A stretch of DNA of 64,000 bases, from contig NZ_CAMIAF010000013.1 in assembly GCF_946190375.1 (NCBI RefSeq), positions 1 through 64,000 of the forward strand, in the 5' to 3' direction. Each line of letters opens with the position of its first letter. Position 1 is the stretch's first letter. The position numbers were made by a program, and so were the translations under genes. Shown in pieces: positions 25,634 to 35,846 of this stretch. The notes under the pieces are model-generated. The model was not told the origin of the DNA and searched no databases. It was given only the letters and a program-made list of their open reading frames with translations. Origin of the DNA: Streptococcus mitis (lineage in GTDB: Bacteria; Bacillota; Bacilli; Lactobacillales; Streptococcaceae).

Positions 25634-26210
25634 GCTTTACCCTCTCTATAAATCTTCTAATCTTTTCCTGATCTTTTTGTCCATCTGTCTCCACTCCGCT
25701 CGATACATCGACTGCATAGGGAGTAAAGTGTTGAATTGCTTTTGCTACATTGTCTTCCTTAAGCCCACCTGCTATAAAGAAAGGCTGAGCTAATTCCATC
25801 GTATCCAGTTGACCCCAGTCAAAGGTCTGGCCACTCCCAGCCACAGGGGCATCAAAGAGTAAATAATCTGCCTGAGAATTAGGGACATGTCCCTCTCCAT
25901 CCACCTGCACAGCCTGAATACTGTCACAAGGCAAATTCTCAAACAAATCATCTGCCACCTGACCGTGAACTTGAACCAAGTCCAAACTAACTTTGTCAAT
26001 CGCTTCTAGCAGTTCTGCCCGACTTGGTGAAACAAACACACCAACCTTTTTGACATCTGCAGGAATAAGCTTTGCCAGCTCGGCAGCCTGATCCAAAGTC
26101 ACCTGTCTTTTACTAGGTGCAAAGACAAAACCGATGTAGTCGACTCCTGCTGATACGGCTGTTTCCACCGCTTCTTTGGTCGATAATCCGCAAATTTTAA
26201 CCTTTGTCAA
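25611..26210 (-). CDS. trpF: Phosphoribosylanthranilate isomerase
   Basis: A 199-residue TIM-barrel enzyme isomerising phosphoribosylanthranilate. The start [15 protein letters not shown] carries the catalytic Cys in KICG, and the catalytic Asp segment appears late as AVDVSSGVE. It overlaps trpC by 14 bases and trpB by 23. The length is typical of the stand-alone enzyme. Confidence 0.93.
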   Translation of the reverse strand: MTKVKICGLSTKEAVETAVSAGVDYIGFVFAPSKRQVTLDQAAELAKLIPADVKKVGVFVSPSRAELLEAIDKVSLDLVQVHGQVADDLFENLPCDSIQAVQVDGEGHVPNSQADYLLFDAPVAGSGQTFDWGQLDTMELAQPFFIAGGLKEDNVAKAIQHFTPYAVDVSSGVETDGQKDQEKIRRFIERVKHGISGTK

Positions 26211-26964
26211 TCTGCAACTCCTTGATTCTCTGGGCTACATCTTCTGCCTGCATGAGAGCTGTTCCCACCAAAATTCCGTTAAAGTATGGTGCTACTCGTT
26301 CCGCATCCTGCCCTGTGAAAATAGCAGATTCAGAAATGTAGTAGCGATTTTCCTTAAAGTGCTGGGCCAAGTCTACACTGGTCTGCAAGTCAACTTCAAA
26401 GGTGGTCAAATTACGATTATTGACCCCGATAATCTCAGCACCAAGTCTGTATGCCACCTCTAGTTCAGCTAGATTGTGGGTCTCCACCAAGACTTCCAAG
26501 CCAAGCTCTGTCGCATAGTCGTAAAGTTCCTTAAGACGTTCTTCTGACAAGGCTGCCACAATGAGCAAGATGACTGTCGCACCTGCATTTCGAGCGCGGA
26601 TGATTTGCTTTTCATCGATGATAAAGTCCTTGTTGAGCGTTGGAATCTGTACCTGACTGGAAATCTCCCGTAGATAATCCAAATGTCCTTTAAAGAAAAC
26701 TTCATCTGTCAGAACAGAAATCATCACTGCTCCGTTTTCTTCATAAGTCTGGGCCTGTTGCACAATATCCACATCGAGATTGATATCTCCCAGACTAGGG
26801 CTAGCCTTCTTAACTTCAGCGATTATCTGTAGACGGTCTTGGTGTTGTTTTAGATAGTCAGCCAAGCGATAGGTCTGGCGCAGGGGCTGAATTTCCTCCA
26901 GCTCCATCTGCTCAACCTCACGCGCTTTCTGCTCCAAAATTCGTGCTAAAAATTCCTGACTCAT
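26197..26964 (-). CDS. trpC: Indole-3-glycerol phosphate synthase
   Basis: A 255-residue TIM-barrel enzyme closing the indole ring. It has the N-terminal extension typical of IGPS, the catalytic Lys in [10 protein letters not shown], and the segments TLNKDFIID and [10 protein letters not shown]. It overlaps trpD by four bases (ATGA). Catalytic residues look complete. Confidence 0.93.
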   Translation of the reverse strand: MSQEFLARILEQKAREVEQMELEEIQPLRQTYRLADYLKQHQDRLQIIAEVKKASPSLGDINLDVDIVQQAQTYEENGAVMISVLTDEVFFKGHLDYLREISSQVQIPTLNKDFIIDEKQIIRARNAGATVILLIVAALSEERLKELYDYATELGLEVLVETHNLAELEVAYRLGAEIIGVNNRNLTTFEVDLQTSVDLAQHFKENRYYISESAIFTGQDAERVAPYFNGILVGTALMQAEDVAQRIKELQIDKG

Positions 26965-27965
26965 TTTTGGTACTCCTGTAACAGTCTGAGTTTTTCAAGG
27001 GCCTTGCCACTAGCAATCACTTGACGAGCTAAGGCAACTCCATCCTTGATATTATCTACCTTACCATTAGCATAGAAACCAAGACCAGCATTTAAAACTG
27101 TAGTTTCCAAGAATGGACTTGGTTCATTTTTAAGAACGCTAAGCAAAATTTCTGCATTTTCCTGAGCATTGCCTCCACGAATATCTTCGATAGCGTAACG
27201 TTCCATTCCCAAATCCTCTGGAGTAAAGCTTGACAAGGTGATTTCGCCATTTTCAAGAAGAGCAATCTTGGTTGTTCCATTCAAACCAGCTTCATCCAAT
27301 CCTTCTGGTCCAGTAACCACGATGGCACGTTTACGACCCATATTTTTCAAAACCTGAGCTGTACTTTCTAGAAGTTCTGGACGACTAATTCCAAGAAGCT
27401 GTGTTTCCAAAGCCATTGGATGAATCAGTGGACCAGTCAAGTTCATGATCGTTGGAATTCCTAGTTCCAAACGAGCTGGCATGATGTATTTCATGGCTGG
27501 GTGCATATTTTTAGCAAAGAGAAAGACGATTCCAGTTTTATCAAAGACCTTACCTAGTTCAGCTGGTTTGAGGTCTAGGTTGATGCCCAAGGCTTCAAGG
27601 ACATCTGCAGAACCAGATTTAGAAGAAATCGAACGGTTACCGTGTTTTGCCATGTGAACACCGCCACCAGCCAAGACAAAGGCTGCAGTTGTAGAGATGT
27701 TAAAGCTGAAAGACTTGTCCCCACCTGTACCACAGTTGTCCATAGCATCATGAATTTCAGTTGGAATATGTTGGGCATGTCCTCTCATGACTTGGGCAAT
27801 GGCTGTGCGTTCTTCAGGTGTTTCCCCCTTCATCTTAAGAGCCAAAAGAAGAGAAGCAATCTGCGCCTCAGTAACACGCCCAGTTACAATACGCTCAATG
27901 ACATCCGTCATTTCCACACCTGATAAATTTTCAAATTTTGCTAGTTTTTCAATAATCTCTTTCAT
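26961..27965 (-). CDS. trpD: Anthranilate phosphoribosyltransferase
   Basis: A 334-residue enzyme attaching ribose phosphate from PRPP to anthranilate. It shows the glycine-rich PRPP motif [17 protein letters not shown] and [21 protein letters not shown], both standard for TrpD. It follows trpG by ten bases, unlike the other genes, which overlap. It is a free TrpD without a fused glutaminase domain. Confidence 0.93.
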   Translation of the reverse strand: MKEIIEKLAKFENLSGVEMTDVIERIVTGRVTEAQIASLLLALKMKGETPEERTAIAQVMRGHAQHIPTEIHDAMDNCGTGGDKSFSFNISTTAAFVLAGGGVHMAKHGNRSISSKSGSADVLEALGINLDLKPAELGKVFDKTGIVFLFAKNMHPAMKYIMPARLELGIPTIMNLTGPLIHPMALETQLLGISRPELLESTAQVLKNMGRKRAIVVTGPEGLDEAGLNGTTKIALLENGEITLSSFTPEDLGMERYAIEDIRGGNAQENAEILLSVLKNEPSPFLETTVLNAGLGFYANGKVDNIKDGVALARQVIASGKALEKLRLLQEYQK

Positions 27966-27975
27966 CCTAGTTTCC

Positions 27976-28542
27976 TCACTTTACAACCTTCTCGATAAAA
28001 TTCCGAATAGAAGACAAGCCATCTGGCGTTCCAATGCTCTCTGGATGGTACTGGAAGCCATAAATCGGTAGGTTTTTGTGTTGAATCCCCATTATGGCTT
28101 GGTCATCAGTCGAACGAGCTGTCACTTCAAAGTTTTCTGGCATTTCTTCAATTAAAATACTGTGGTAACGCATGACTGCACGACCATCCTCGATGCCTTG
28201 ATACAAAACAGATGGCGCTTCAAAGCTGATATTGCTCTGTTTCCCATGCATGACTTTTGGAGCCAAACCTAACTTACCACCAAAGACTTCTGCGATAGCT
28301 TGGTGGCCCAAACAAATCCCTAAAATCGGCTTCTTGCCAGCAAAATCACGAATCATGTCTTCCATCTTTCCAGCATCAACTGGCCAACCAGGACCAGGAG
28401 AAAAGACCAGACCATCTGCTTTTTCAGCTTCTTCATACAGCTTGGGATCATCATTTCTCAAAACCTGAACTTCTGCAAAATTCCCAATGTACTGCGCCAA
28501 GTTATAGGTAAAAGAATCATAGTTGTCAATCAATAAAATCAT
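27976..28542 (-). CDS. trpG: Anthranilate synthase glutaminase subunit
   Basis: A 188-residue class I glutamine amidotransferase giving ammonia to TrpE. The nucleophile is C77 in GICLGHQAI, and the His-Glu pair lies in QYHPESIG near the end. It overlaps trpE by four bases. In some Firmicutes TrpG also serves folate synthesis as PabA. Its place inside the trp operon argues for anthranilate synthase. Confidence 0.92.
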   Translation of the reverse strand: MILLIDNYDSFTYNLAQYIGNFAEVQVLRNDDPKLYEEAEKADGLVFSPGPGWPVDAGKMEDMIRDFAGKKPILGICLGHQAIAEVFGGKLGLAPKVMHGKQSNISFEAPSVLYQGIEDGRAVMRYHSILIEEMPENFEVTARSTDDQAIMGIQHKNLPIYGFQYHPESIGTPDGLSSIRNFIEKVVK

Positions 28543-29900
28543 GGTCTTAGTTCTCCAATTCTAGTCATAGATTTAGCCTTGTTAATGGTTTCTTGGTATT
28601 CGTTTTGGGCGATGGAGTCGTAGACAATCCCTGCCCCAGCCTGCACATAGGCTGTTTGATTTTTGAGAATCATAGTTCGGATGGCGATGGCAAAATCCAT
28701 ATCACCCGTCGCAGACAAGTAGCCGATTGCTCCTGCGTATACGCCCCGTTTTTCCGTTTCCAGTTCATAGATGCGTCTCATCGCTCGAATTTTTGGTGCT
28801 CCAGAAACAGTTCCAGCAGGAAGTGTTGCTTTCAAAGCATCCATAGCAGTGAGTTCTGGAAGCAAACGCCCCTTGACCACGCTGGTCAAATGCATAACAT
28901 AACGGAAGAGCTCCACTTCCATATACTTGGTGACTTGGACACTGGCCGTTTCAGAGATGCGGCCAATATCATTACGACCCAAGTCTACTAACATCCGATG
29001 CTCTGCTGTTTCCTTCTCATCAGAAAGCAGGTCTGTCGCCAAAGTCTTGTCCTCTTCATCCGTAGCTCCTCTTGGTCGTGTCCCTGCAATCGGATTGGTT
29101 GTCACGATGCCATTTTTGACAGAAACCAAACTTTCTGGACTAGCTCCGATGATTTGATAATCCCCAAAATCATAGAAATAAAGGTAATTAGAAGGATTAG
29201 TCACGCGGAGATTTCTGTAGAAGTCAAATGGATTCCCAGTAACTTCTGCTGAGAAGCGCTGACTGAGCACGCATTGGAACATGTCACCATTTCGAATCAA
29301 GTCACGAGCTGTTTCCACCATTTCCTCAAACTTCTGAGGAGCGATATGCGGTTTGAAGTCTAACGGAGATAGATCCAAGTCTTCAAATTCATTTGGAGCA
29401 GGAATGCGTAATTCCTCAAGCACTTGGTTCAAGGCTTTTTCCAATTCTTCTTGACTACGCTCACTATAGAGAGCATCCTCGACGACATGAATTTTTTCCT
29501 TCTTGTGGTCAAAGACCATGTAACTCTCATAAACGAAGAAATGCATGTCTGGCGTTCCAATTGTATCTTCAGGAATGTGACCAATTTCTTCATAAAGCGA
29601 AATCATATCGTAACCAACAAAACCAATTGCCCCACCACCAAAAGGTAGATCTGAGTGGTGTTGGCTCTTATGAGTCACTTGATAAAGGAAATCCAAGGGA
29701 TCCCGATCAATCACTTGACCATTTTGATAAAGAACTCCATTTTCAAACTTAATCTCAAAAACTGGATTATAAGCTAGGATAGAAAAACGAGCTGTTTCCT
29801 TGTCTCTTGGAATACTCTCTAAGATAACCTTGTGTTGCCCCTTTAGGCGCATATAAGCCAAGATTGGTGATAAGACATCTCCATGAATGATTCGTTCCAT
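28539..29900 (-). CDS. trpE: Anthranilate synthase component I
   Basis: A 453-residue chorismate-utilising enzyme making anthranilate with TrpG. C-terminal motifs are complete: PIAGTRPRGATDEED, LVDLGRNDIGRI, LPAGTVSGAPK and AGAGIVYDS. The N-terminal feedback region contains LESIPRDKETARFS, where family members bind tryptophan. It is the first gene of the operon. The distance from the T-box terminator to its ATG is unusually long, about 350 bases, filled by a strongly structured segment. Confidence 0.93.
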   Translation of the reverse strand: MERIIHGDVLSPILAYMRLKGQHKVILESIPRDKETARFSILAYNPVFEIKFENGVLYQNGQVIDRDPLDFLYQVTHKSQHHSDLPFGGGAIGFVGYDMISLYEEIGHIPEDTIGTPDMHFFVYESYMVFDHKKEKIHVVEDALYSERSQEELEKALNQVLEELRIPAPNEFEDLDLSPLDFKPHIAPQKFEEMVETARDLIRNGDMFQCVLSQRFSAEVTGNPFDFYRNLRVTNPSNYLYFYDFGDYQIIGASPESLVSVKNGIVTTNPIAGTRPRGATDEEDKTLATDLLSDEKETAEHRMLVDLGRNDIGRISETASVQVTKYMEVELFRYVMHLTSVVKGRLLPELTAMDALKATLPAGTVSGAPKIRAMRRIYELETEKRGVYAGAIGYLSATGDMDFAIAIRTMILKNQTAYVQAGAGIVYDSIAQNEYQETINKAKSMTRIGELRP

Positions 29901-29959
29901 TGTAATTTCCCTTTCAGTTCCTTATTTTTAATTTTTTATCTTTTTCTATTTCCCTTAAA

Positions 29960-30140
29960 TAGTGCGGACGGGAGGTAAAATTATCCAGTGGATGATTTTA
30001 GAAATCCATTAAATGAAAGACCTAATTTTTGAGCTCCTCGCTCATTCATTTCTAGGCTCAGGCTAAAATAGTTCCCCGAACTATTTTACTCTCAAAAATT
30101 CCGTCCTATAGAAGCATATTTGCTTCTATAGGATACCACC
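29960..30140. repeat. Nested inverted-repeat element in trpE leader
   Basis: Between the T-box terminator and trpE lies a set of nested palindromes. GGACGG (29968) pairs with CCGTCC (30102-30107). AATTTTTGAG pairs with CTCAAAAATT. Inside, AAAATAGTTC pairs with GAACTATTTT around a three- or four-base loop, TAAAATTATCC faces GGATGATTTTA, and CCTATAGAAGCA pairs with TGCTTCTATAGG next to them. No coding frame fits. It could be a small non-autonomous repeat inserted in the leader, or a second regulatory RNA structure. Confidence 0.55.
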
Positions 30141-30253
30141 ATGGCGGGAAATATCTTTTAAAAGCTCACTTCGTTCGCAAATTTTTTGTAGCAATCTATT
30201 TAATAATGAACAATAATCTAAAACTAAACAGCTGAACCTATAATAGACATATA

Positions 30254-30495
30254 AAAATCCCCACGCAAAATAACTTGCGTGAGGACGAAATTCGCGGTGC
30301 CACCTCAATTATAGGATTTCTCCTATCTCTCATTCCTGTCTCAGAAAGCTCCTGTAACAGGCTGTGCGATAAAGGGCACTCCCTTGAGAATTATGTTTTT
30401 TTCTCTTATTTCAAATGGACCCAACCTTACAGCTTTCTCTGCTTGTTTCCAGCAACCACAAGCTCTCTGTGAGAGAAAAGACTGTAATTTTTCCA
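30254..30495 (-). promoter_or_regulatory. Tryptophan T-box riboswitch of the trp operon
   Basis: Read on the minus strand, the conserved T-box element GGTGGCACCGCG occupies 30293-30304. It is followed by the terminator CCTCACGCAAG...TTGCGTGGGG plus T run at 30254-30284. Upstream lies a stem I region with AGAGAG-type segments and UUGGGUCC, in which UGG is a suitable tryptophan specifier codon. Uncharged tRNA-Trp should stabilise the antiterminator and let trpEGDCFBA be transcribed. No clear promoter separates it from trpB2 upstream, so read-through from that unit is possible. Confidence 0.82.
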
Positions 30496-30499
30496 TCTA

Positions 30500-31678
30500 T
30501 TATTTTTTAGCTTCTAGGTAGTCTGCAATCGCAGCTACGTCCTTGTCTCCACGACCAGAGACATTGATGATGATAATGTCGTCTTTACTTAGTTTCGGTG
30601 CACGTTTAACTGCTTCTGCGATAGCGTGCGAACTTTCAATCGCTGGGATAATTCCTTCAGTCTTGCTGAGAAGGAGGAGAGCTTGAACCGCTTCTTCGTC
30701 TGTCGTAGCCCCATATTCCACGCGACCTGAATCCTTGAAGTAGGCGTGTTCTGGGCCAACCCCTGGATAGTCCAATCCAGCTGAGATAGAGTAAACTGGA
30801 GCCAGCTCTCCATCTTCCTTAAAGACTGCATAAGTCTTCATGCCGTCGACAATTCCGATACTACCTTTTGTCATAGTAGCTGCGTGCTTGTCTGTATCAA
30901 GTCCGTGACCAGCAGCTTCAACCCCAACCAATTTGACTTCTTCATCAGCCACATACTGAGAAAAAGCACCGATGGCATTAGAGCCACCACCTACACAGGC
31001 AATAACGTAGTCTGGTAAACGGCCTTCTTTTTCTAAGATTTGACGGCGAGATTCTTCACTGATGACCTTTTGGAACTCATGAACAATGGTTGGATATGGG
31101 TGAGGTCCCACAGCAGATCCCAAAACGTAGAAGGCTTCAAGGTCATTCATCCATGCTCCAAAGGCTGCATCAACCGCATCCTTAAGGGTACGCGTTCCAG
31201 TTTCAACTGCGTGAACAGTTGCTCCCATCATCTCCATACGGAAAACATTGAGACGTTGACGCTCCACATCCTCTGCCCCCATGTAGACATCACAGGCCAT
31301 ACCAAACTTGGCTGCAGCCGCTGCTGTCGCAACACCATGTTGACCAGCTCCTGTTTCCGCAATCACTCGTTTTTTGCCCATACGTTTAGCAAGAAGAATT
31401 TGTCCTAAAACATTGTTGAGTTTGTGAGAACCAAGGTGGTTCAGGTCTTCACGTTTGAGATAAATCTTAGCTCCACCTAGGTGCTCTGTCAAACTTTCTG
31501 CAAAATAGAGCGGTGTTTCGCGACCTGAATAGTCCTTTAAGTAATGACGAAATTCTGCCAAAAATTCTGGATCATCCTTGTACTTTTCAAATGTCACTTC
31601 CAACTCATCCAACAAAGCCTGAATCGGCTCCGGTACGAAACTACCACCAAATTGTCCAAAATAACCTTTAGTTGTCAT
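30500..31678 (-). CDS. trpB: Second tryptophan synthase beta chain, stand-alone
   Basis: A 392-residue TrpB of the common type (FGGSFVPEP at the start), with PLP lysine K86 in [18 protein letters not shown] and [10 protein letters not shown]. It is therefore a full enzyme, not a fragment. Its sequence differs widely from the operon TrpB (for example [20 protein letters not shown] replaces the operon version), which suggests acquisition rather than recent duplication. I start at MTTKGYF (31678), behind GAGGAAAAT. It has its own promoter and T-box and lies directly upstream of the trp operon T-box. It may use free or imported indole. Confidence 0.88.
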   Translation of the reverse strand: MTTKGYFGQFGGSFVPEPIQALLDELEVTFEKYKDDPEFLAEFRHYLKDYSGRETPLYFAESLTEHLGGAKIYLKREDLNHLGSHKLNNVLGQILLAKRMGKKRVIAETGAGQHGVATAAAAAKFGMACDVYMGAEDVERQRLNVFRMEMMGATVHAVETGTRTLKDAVDAAFGAWMNDLEAFYVLGSAVGPHPYPTIVHEFQKVISEESRRQILEKEGRLPDYVIACVGGGSNAIGAFSQYVADEEVKLVGVEAAGHGLDTDKHAATMTKGSIGIVDGMKTYAVFKEDGELAPVYSISAGLDYPGVGPEHAYFKDSGRVEYGATTDEEAVQALLLLSKTEGIIPAIESSHAIAEAVKRAPKLSKDDIIIINVSGRGDKDVAAIADYLEAKK

Positions 31679-31714
31679 AAAATTTTCCTCTTTCAGTATT
31701 GATTTCAAGATATG

Positions 31715-32001
31715 AAAAAAGCCCACACACAGAATATACTTCCATGTGAGGGCGTTGGTAACGCGGTGCCACCTCAATTATAAAGAGACTATCCCTTTAC
31801 ATCTCTGCCTTGTCTAACAACAAGTTGCACTGTAAGGTGTGCGCACCGAATTTTCATTGTTTCAAATTCATTTTTAAAATCAGCCCACTTTCACTACTTC
31901 CAACCACCTGTTCACAATCACCACAGGCTCCCTGAAGATCAAAAATAGTTACTTTTCTGATTTATTGAACTTATTTTAATACTTTGTTTTTCCTTTGTCA
32001 A
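31715..32001 (-). promoter_or_regulatory. Promoter and tryptophan T-box of stand-alone trpB
   Basis: On the minus strand the promoter is TTGACA (31996-32001) / TAAAAT (31973-31978) with a 17-base spacer. The T-box element GGTGGCACCGCG sits at 31762-31773, and a terminator GCCCTCACAT...GTGTGGGC plus T6 at 31715-31753. The stem I region contains AAAGUGGGCUG, giving a UGG specifier in the same setting as the neighbouring T-box. Two tryptophan T-boxes in a row thus flank this gene. Confidence 0.82.
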
Positions 32002-32008
32002 GACTTTT

Positions 32009-33238
32009 TTACAATTTTTTTGATGAAGCTAGTACTTTTTCAGAAACTGTTTTGAAAGTCTCAATGATATAGTCCACTTCTTCATCGCTTAGTTTAGTAT
32101 GAAGAGGGAGCGTAATTTCATTTTCAAAGAAGGCATAGGCCTTAGGATAATTCGCCATATCAAAGCCAAGATTCTTATAGGCTGTCAAGAGCGGAAGCGG
32201 TTTGTAGTGGACATTACTTGCAATTCCTGCTTTGGCCAATTCTTGGATGATAAGATTGCGTTCTTCTAAGCTTGCTCCTTCTACATGGGTGATGTAGAGG
32301 TGGCGTGAAGATTCGACAGTTTCAGTCTTGTGTGCCAAAGGATGGATGCGAGAACCTGCAAAACCACGATCATAGCGATCCACGATATCCTTACGACGAC
32401 CAAGCAAACTTGAGTAACGATCCAATTGTACCAATCCAAGTGATGCCATGATATCTGTCATATTGCACTTGTAGGCTGGTGTGACGATATCGTATTCCCA
32501 TGAGCCCAGTTGCATCTTGGCAAGGGCATCCTTAGTTTGACCATGAAGGGAAAGAATTTGGAATTCCTTGTACATCTCTTCGTCATCAATCGCTGGATTG
32601 GCTTTCCAAGTCGCACTTCCACCTTCTGCCGTTGTAAAGTTCTTAACGGCATGGAATGAGAAAGAAGTAAAGTCAGCGATAGAACCAGCTGGTTGTCCTT
32701 TATAAGTAGATCCCAAAGCATGGGCACTATCAGAGACAATCACAATACGGTTAAAGGCTTTTTGCCACTTGCTTGACGCAGTAAAGAGGTCACGTTTCTT
32801 CTCCACTACTTGGAACAAACGGTCGTAGTCACAAACAATCCCTGCAAGCTCTACTGGGATGATCACCTTGGTTTTTTCAGTGATAGCTTGCTCAAGCAAG
32901 TCATAGTCCATCTCAAACGTATCTGCTTGGATATCCACCATGACAGGGGTTGCTCCTACGTGAGTGATGACACTACATGAAGCTGTATAAGTCATAGCTG
33001 GAACGATGACTTCATCTCCAGGACCCACTTCAAGCACACGTAAAATCAACTCAAGAGCGGCAGTTGCAGAGTTAAGACAGACAGTCTTAGGCGTCTGTGT
33101 ATATTGAGACAAGCGACGCTCCAGTTCTTTTGTCTTAGGACCTGTTGTGATCCAACCAGAACGCAGGGTATCCGCTACTTCAGCAATTTCTGCTTCCGTA
33201 ATATCGGGTGGTGAAAATGGAATATTGTAATTTGGCAT
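32009..33238 (-). CDS. DegT/DnrJ/EryC1 sugar aminotransferase
   Basis: A 409-residue PLP-dependent nucleotide-sugar aminotransferase. The PLP lysine lies in SFHAVKNFTTAEGG (about residue 199), with the acid pair in IVSDSAHALGS. I use the ATG at 33238, preceded by AAAGGAG, not the codon nine residues earlier. In pneumococcus the gene at this place, paired with the following sugar transferase, makes 2-acetamido-4-amino-2,4,6-trideoxygalactose (AATGal), the first sugar of the teichoic acid repeat. I apply that role by position and family. A dehydratase partner is not in the window. Confidence 0.82.
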   Translation of the reverse strand: MPNYNIPFSPPDITEAEIAEVADTLRSGWITTGPKTKELERRLSQYTQTPKTVCLNSATAALELILRVLEVGPGDEVIVPAMTYTASCSVITHVGATPVMVDIQADTFEMDYDLLEQAITEKTKVIIPVELAGIVCDYDRLFQVVEKKRDLFTASSKWQKAFNRIVIVSDSAHALGSTYKGQPAGSIADFTSFSFHAVKNFTTAEGGSATWKANPAIDDEEMYKEFQILSLHGQTKDALAKMQLGSWEYDIVTPAYKCNMTDIMASLGLVQLDRYSSLLGRRKDIVDRYDRGFAGSRIHPLAHKTETVESSRHLYITHVEGASLEERNLIIQELAKAGIASNVHYKPLPLLTAYKNLGFDMANYPKAYAFFENEITLPLHTKLSDEEVDYIIETFKTVSEKVLASSKKL

Positions 33239-33280
33239 TGATTTGCTCCTTTTATCTGTACTCATTTTCTTATGACTACT

Positions 33281-33973
33281 TTATTTTAGCACTTCAAACA
33301 CGGTTTGAAACATGATTTTGATGTCTCCAAGGAAACTAAATTCTCGGAGATAGGCAAGGTTATAGCGCATCTTTTCAGGAAGGACATGTTCGACATAGGC
33401 TTGGTCAACCGACAGACCTTTCTCCGTCATTTGACTGATAATAGTGTCCTCATCCTTGTAGTTGATGCTAGCTGGAGAGGTAATTCCTGCTGGCAAGAGC
33501 AAGGTCGCCATCATTTCAGGGCTATACTGCTCTGTGTAACGTGGCACTTCAGGCCTTGTCCCAACAAAGGACATCTCACCTTTAAGAACATTGACCAACT
33601 GAGGCAGTTCGTCCAAACGGATACGGCGGATGAAATTACCAACCTTGGTAATACGACTATCGTTAGCTGAAGTCACCAGACTTCCTTTTTTATCCGCATC
33701 CGTCACCATGGTACGGAACTTCCAAATCTTGAACCGACGGTTATACTGGGTCACGCGCTCTTGCTTGTAAATCACTGGCCCCTTGCTATCCAACTTGATC
33801 CAAATGCTCAAAATGAGAAAGATGGGAGAGGTCAGAACCAGTACAACCAAGGCCAAAACCCAGTCCAAACAACGCTTGAAAATCAGCGAACCCTTCCTTT
33901 TAGAGACAAGCTGGTAGTAAGACTCAACCTCGCTTGATTTCATTTCCACGGGCAAGTCTTCCCATTTCAGCAT
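33281..33973 (-). CDS. Undecaprenyl-phosphate sugar-1-phosphate transferase
   Basis: A 230-residue bacterial sugar transferase of the PglC/WcaJ C-terminal type. One membrane helix (about 35-55, LALVVLVLTSPIFLILSIWI) precedes the catalytic domain with FRTMVTDAD, RRIRLDELPQLVNVLKGEMSF and GTRPEVP. It attaches a sugar phosphate to the membrane carrier C55-P. With the adjacent aminotransferase it probably starts the teichoic acid repeat with AATGal. The aminotransferase begins 42 bases downstream on the same strand. Confidence 0.85.
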   Translation of the reverse strand: MLKWEDLPVEMKSSEVESYYQLVSKRKGSLIFKRCLDWVLALVVLVLTSPIFLILSIWIKLDSKGPVIYKQERVTQYNRRFKIWKFRTMVTDADKKGSLVTSANDSRITKVGNFIRRIRLDELPQLVNVLKGEMSFVGTRPEVPRYTEQYSPEMMATLLLPAGITSPASINYKDEDTIISQMTEKGLSVDQAYVEHVLPEKMRYNLAYLREFSFLGDIKIMFQTVFEVLK

Positions 33974-34079
33974 GCTGTTTCTCCTTTGTTTTTATTATAC
34001 TATTTGTCAACATTTTTCATTATACCACAAAATAGAAAAGGCGGTGAAAGAAATCTGTAATTTGAAGGATTTCCTTCTT

Positions 34080-34106
34080 ATGCTCAATGAAAATCAACGA
34101 GTATTA
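34080..34106. repeat. Partial BOX-type sequence
   Basis: GCTCAATGAAAATCAACGAG is one or two mismatches from the boxC end seen at 6964 and 42290. No boxA is nearby, so this would be a fragment only. It abuts the stop codon of the ABC gene to the right. Confidence 0.35.
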
Positions 34107-35846
34107 TGCCATGGCCCCTGCCTGCAAGCTATACATCTTGTGATAGGTTCCTCCCAAGGCCAAAAGTTCTTCATGAGTTCCGCTCTCGATAATACGCCCC
34201 TTGTCCAAAACATAGATGCAGTTGGCGTCTTGGATGGTAGAAAGGCGGTGAGCGATGGCAATGGTTGTCCGCCCCTGTCTCATCTTAGCCAGAGAAGCTT
34301 GAACCAAACTTTCTGTTTCAGAGTCAATATTGGCTGTCGCTTCATCCAAAATCAGAATTTTAGGCTGACTGGCGACTGTTCTAGCAAAAGCAAGAAGCTG
34401 ACGCTGACCAGTAGAGAAGCTCGAACCACGCTCAGAAACAGGTGCATCATATCCCTGAGGAAGTTCTTGAATAAAGGAATCTGCATCCACGAAGGCTGCC
34501 GCAGCCTGGACCTGCTCATCACTGATTTCTTGGTACATGGCGATATTGGACTTAATGGTCCCATGATAGAGGAAGGGATCCTGCAAGACCAGCCCGATGT
34601 TTTTTCTCAACTCTTCCTGACTGTAGTTCCTAATATCCACATCATCCAAGAGAACTCGCCCTGACTGAAATTCATAAAAGCGCATGAGGACATTGATAAT
34701 CGAAGATTTCCCAGAACCTGTATGCCCTACAAAAGCTATGGTTTCACCCTTATTAACCGAAAAGGAAATATCATCCAGAATCGGATGTTTTCCATCATAA
34801 GAGAAACATACATGTTCAAAACGGATATTGCCCTCTTGGACTTTGGCTTGTCCATTTTCTTGAAGAGGCTCATAGGTCTTCTCGTCAATCAAGGCGAAGA
34901 CACGGCCTGCAGATACCATAGAAGTTTGAAGGGTTGAAAAGTTTTGCGTCACCTCAATCAAGGGATCAAAGAGACGGTTGATATACTGGATAAAGGCATA
35001 CATGGTTCCAGCTGTTATCCCGATAGAAAGGCCACGGTAGCCAAAGTAGGCCATCAAGACAGCATAACCCAGAAGTTTCAGTAAACTCATGGCAGGTCTC
35101 AAAAAGAGGGCATCCAAGGCTACAGAACGGTTGGCGTAGATCAAGTGTTCTTGGTTGATTTCATCAAATTCTGCTTGCAGGCGCTTCTCTTGATTAAAGG
35201 CCTGGATAATCCTGATTCCCTCGATATTCTCTGCCAACTTACTATTGATATCCGACAAGAGACTCCTGGTTTTTTCGATGATTTTCACTGACTTTTTCCG
35301 ATAGAGATTGACCAAAAGGAAAATCAAGGGGAGAAAGAGCAAGACTAAAGCTGTCAAACGAAAATCCAACACCAACATGGTATAAAGAGTTGTCAGAAAG
35401 ATGAAAACTGCTGAGATAAAGCTAGATAAAATCCCCGAAAACATATCACTAATAGTCTCGGTATCATTTGTCAAACGAGAGACGATGGAGCCTGCTGGCG
35501 TCTTGTCAAAATAAGACATGCCCAGCTTCTCCATATTGGCAAAGGCATCGCGACGAATATCCCTAACAATACTGTATGACACCCGTGCAAAGAGAAGATT
35601 ACCGACATACTGAACCACAGTTTGTAGGATATAAAGGCCATAGTAGGCCAGCAAAACGGTCACAGCGAGTTGGTTGAGATTGCTGAGATACTGGTCGATA
35701 AAGTGGGAAGCCACAAGGGGAATGACACTTTTAATGACCGTCGTCGCTAGTAGAAAACTGAGCGCCAAAAAGGTAAGGAGGCCATAAGGCTTGAGATAGG
35801 ACATCAAGCGCTTCAATACAGTCCATTGTTCTTTCTTATTCTGCAT
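34104..35846 (-). CDS. Heterodimeric ABC exporter subunit B
   Basis: A 580-residue half-transporter with six membrane helices (about 1-320) and an ATPase domain. Walker A GHTGSGKSS is near 375, Walker B ILILDEATANID has the catalytic Glu, and the signature is degenerate, SFSTGQRQ in place of LSGGQ (near 475). It starts inside the end of the preceding ABC gene. Together they form a heterodimer with one full and one degenerate ATP site, the arrangement of LmrCD and TM287/288. Drug or lipid export is typical. The substrate is unknown. Confidence 0.87.
   Translation of the reverse strand: MQNKKEQWTVLKRLMSYLKPYGLLTFLALSFLLATTVIKSVIPLVASHFIDQYLSNLNQLAVTVLLAYYGLYILQTVVQYVGNLLFARVSYSIVRDIRRDAFANMEKLGMSYFDKTPAGSIVSRLTNDTETISDMFSGILSSFISAVFIFLTTLYTMLVLDFRLTALVLLFLPLIFLLVNLYRKKSVKIIEKTRSLLSDINSKLAENIEGIRIIQAFNQEKRLQAEFDEINQEHLIYANRSVALDALFLRPAMSLLKLLGYAVLMAYFGYRGLSIGITAGTMYAFIQYINRLFDPLIEVTQNFSTLQTSMVSAGRVFALIDEKTYEPLQENGQAKVQEGNIRFEHVCFSYDGKHPILDDISFSVNKGETIAFVGHTGSGKSSIINVLMRFYEFQSGRVLLDDVDIRNYSQEELRKNIGLVLQDPFLYHGTIKSNIAMYQEISDEQVQAAAAFVDADSFIQELPQGYDAPVSERGSSFSTGQRQLLAFARTVASQPKILILDEATANIDSETESLVQASLAKMRQGRTTIAIAHRLSTIQDANCIYVLDKGRIIESGTHEELLALGGTYHKMYSLQAGAMA

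Noticed and set aside
29960-30140. Calling the trpE leader palindromes a BOX or RUP element
   Set aside because: It lacks boxA and boxC sequences, and I cannot match it to the RUP ends by eye. It is reported only as an unexplained structured element.
33972-34664. 230-codon frame on the plus strand
   Set aside because: Long, but it runs antisense to the ATPase domain of a well-supported ABC gene. It is rich in His and Ser with no family pattern.
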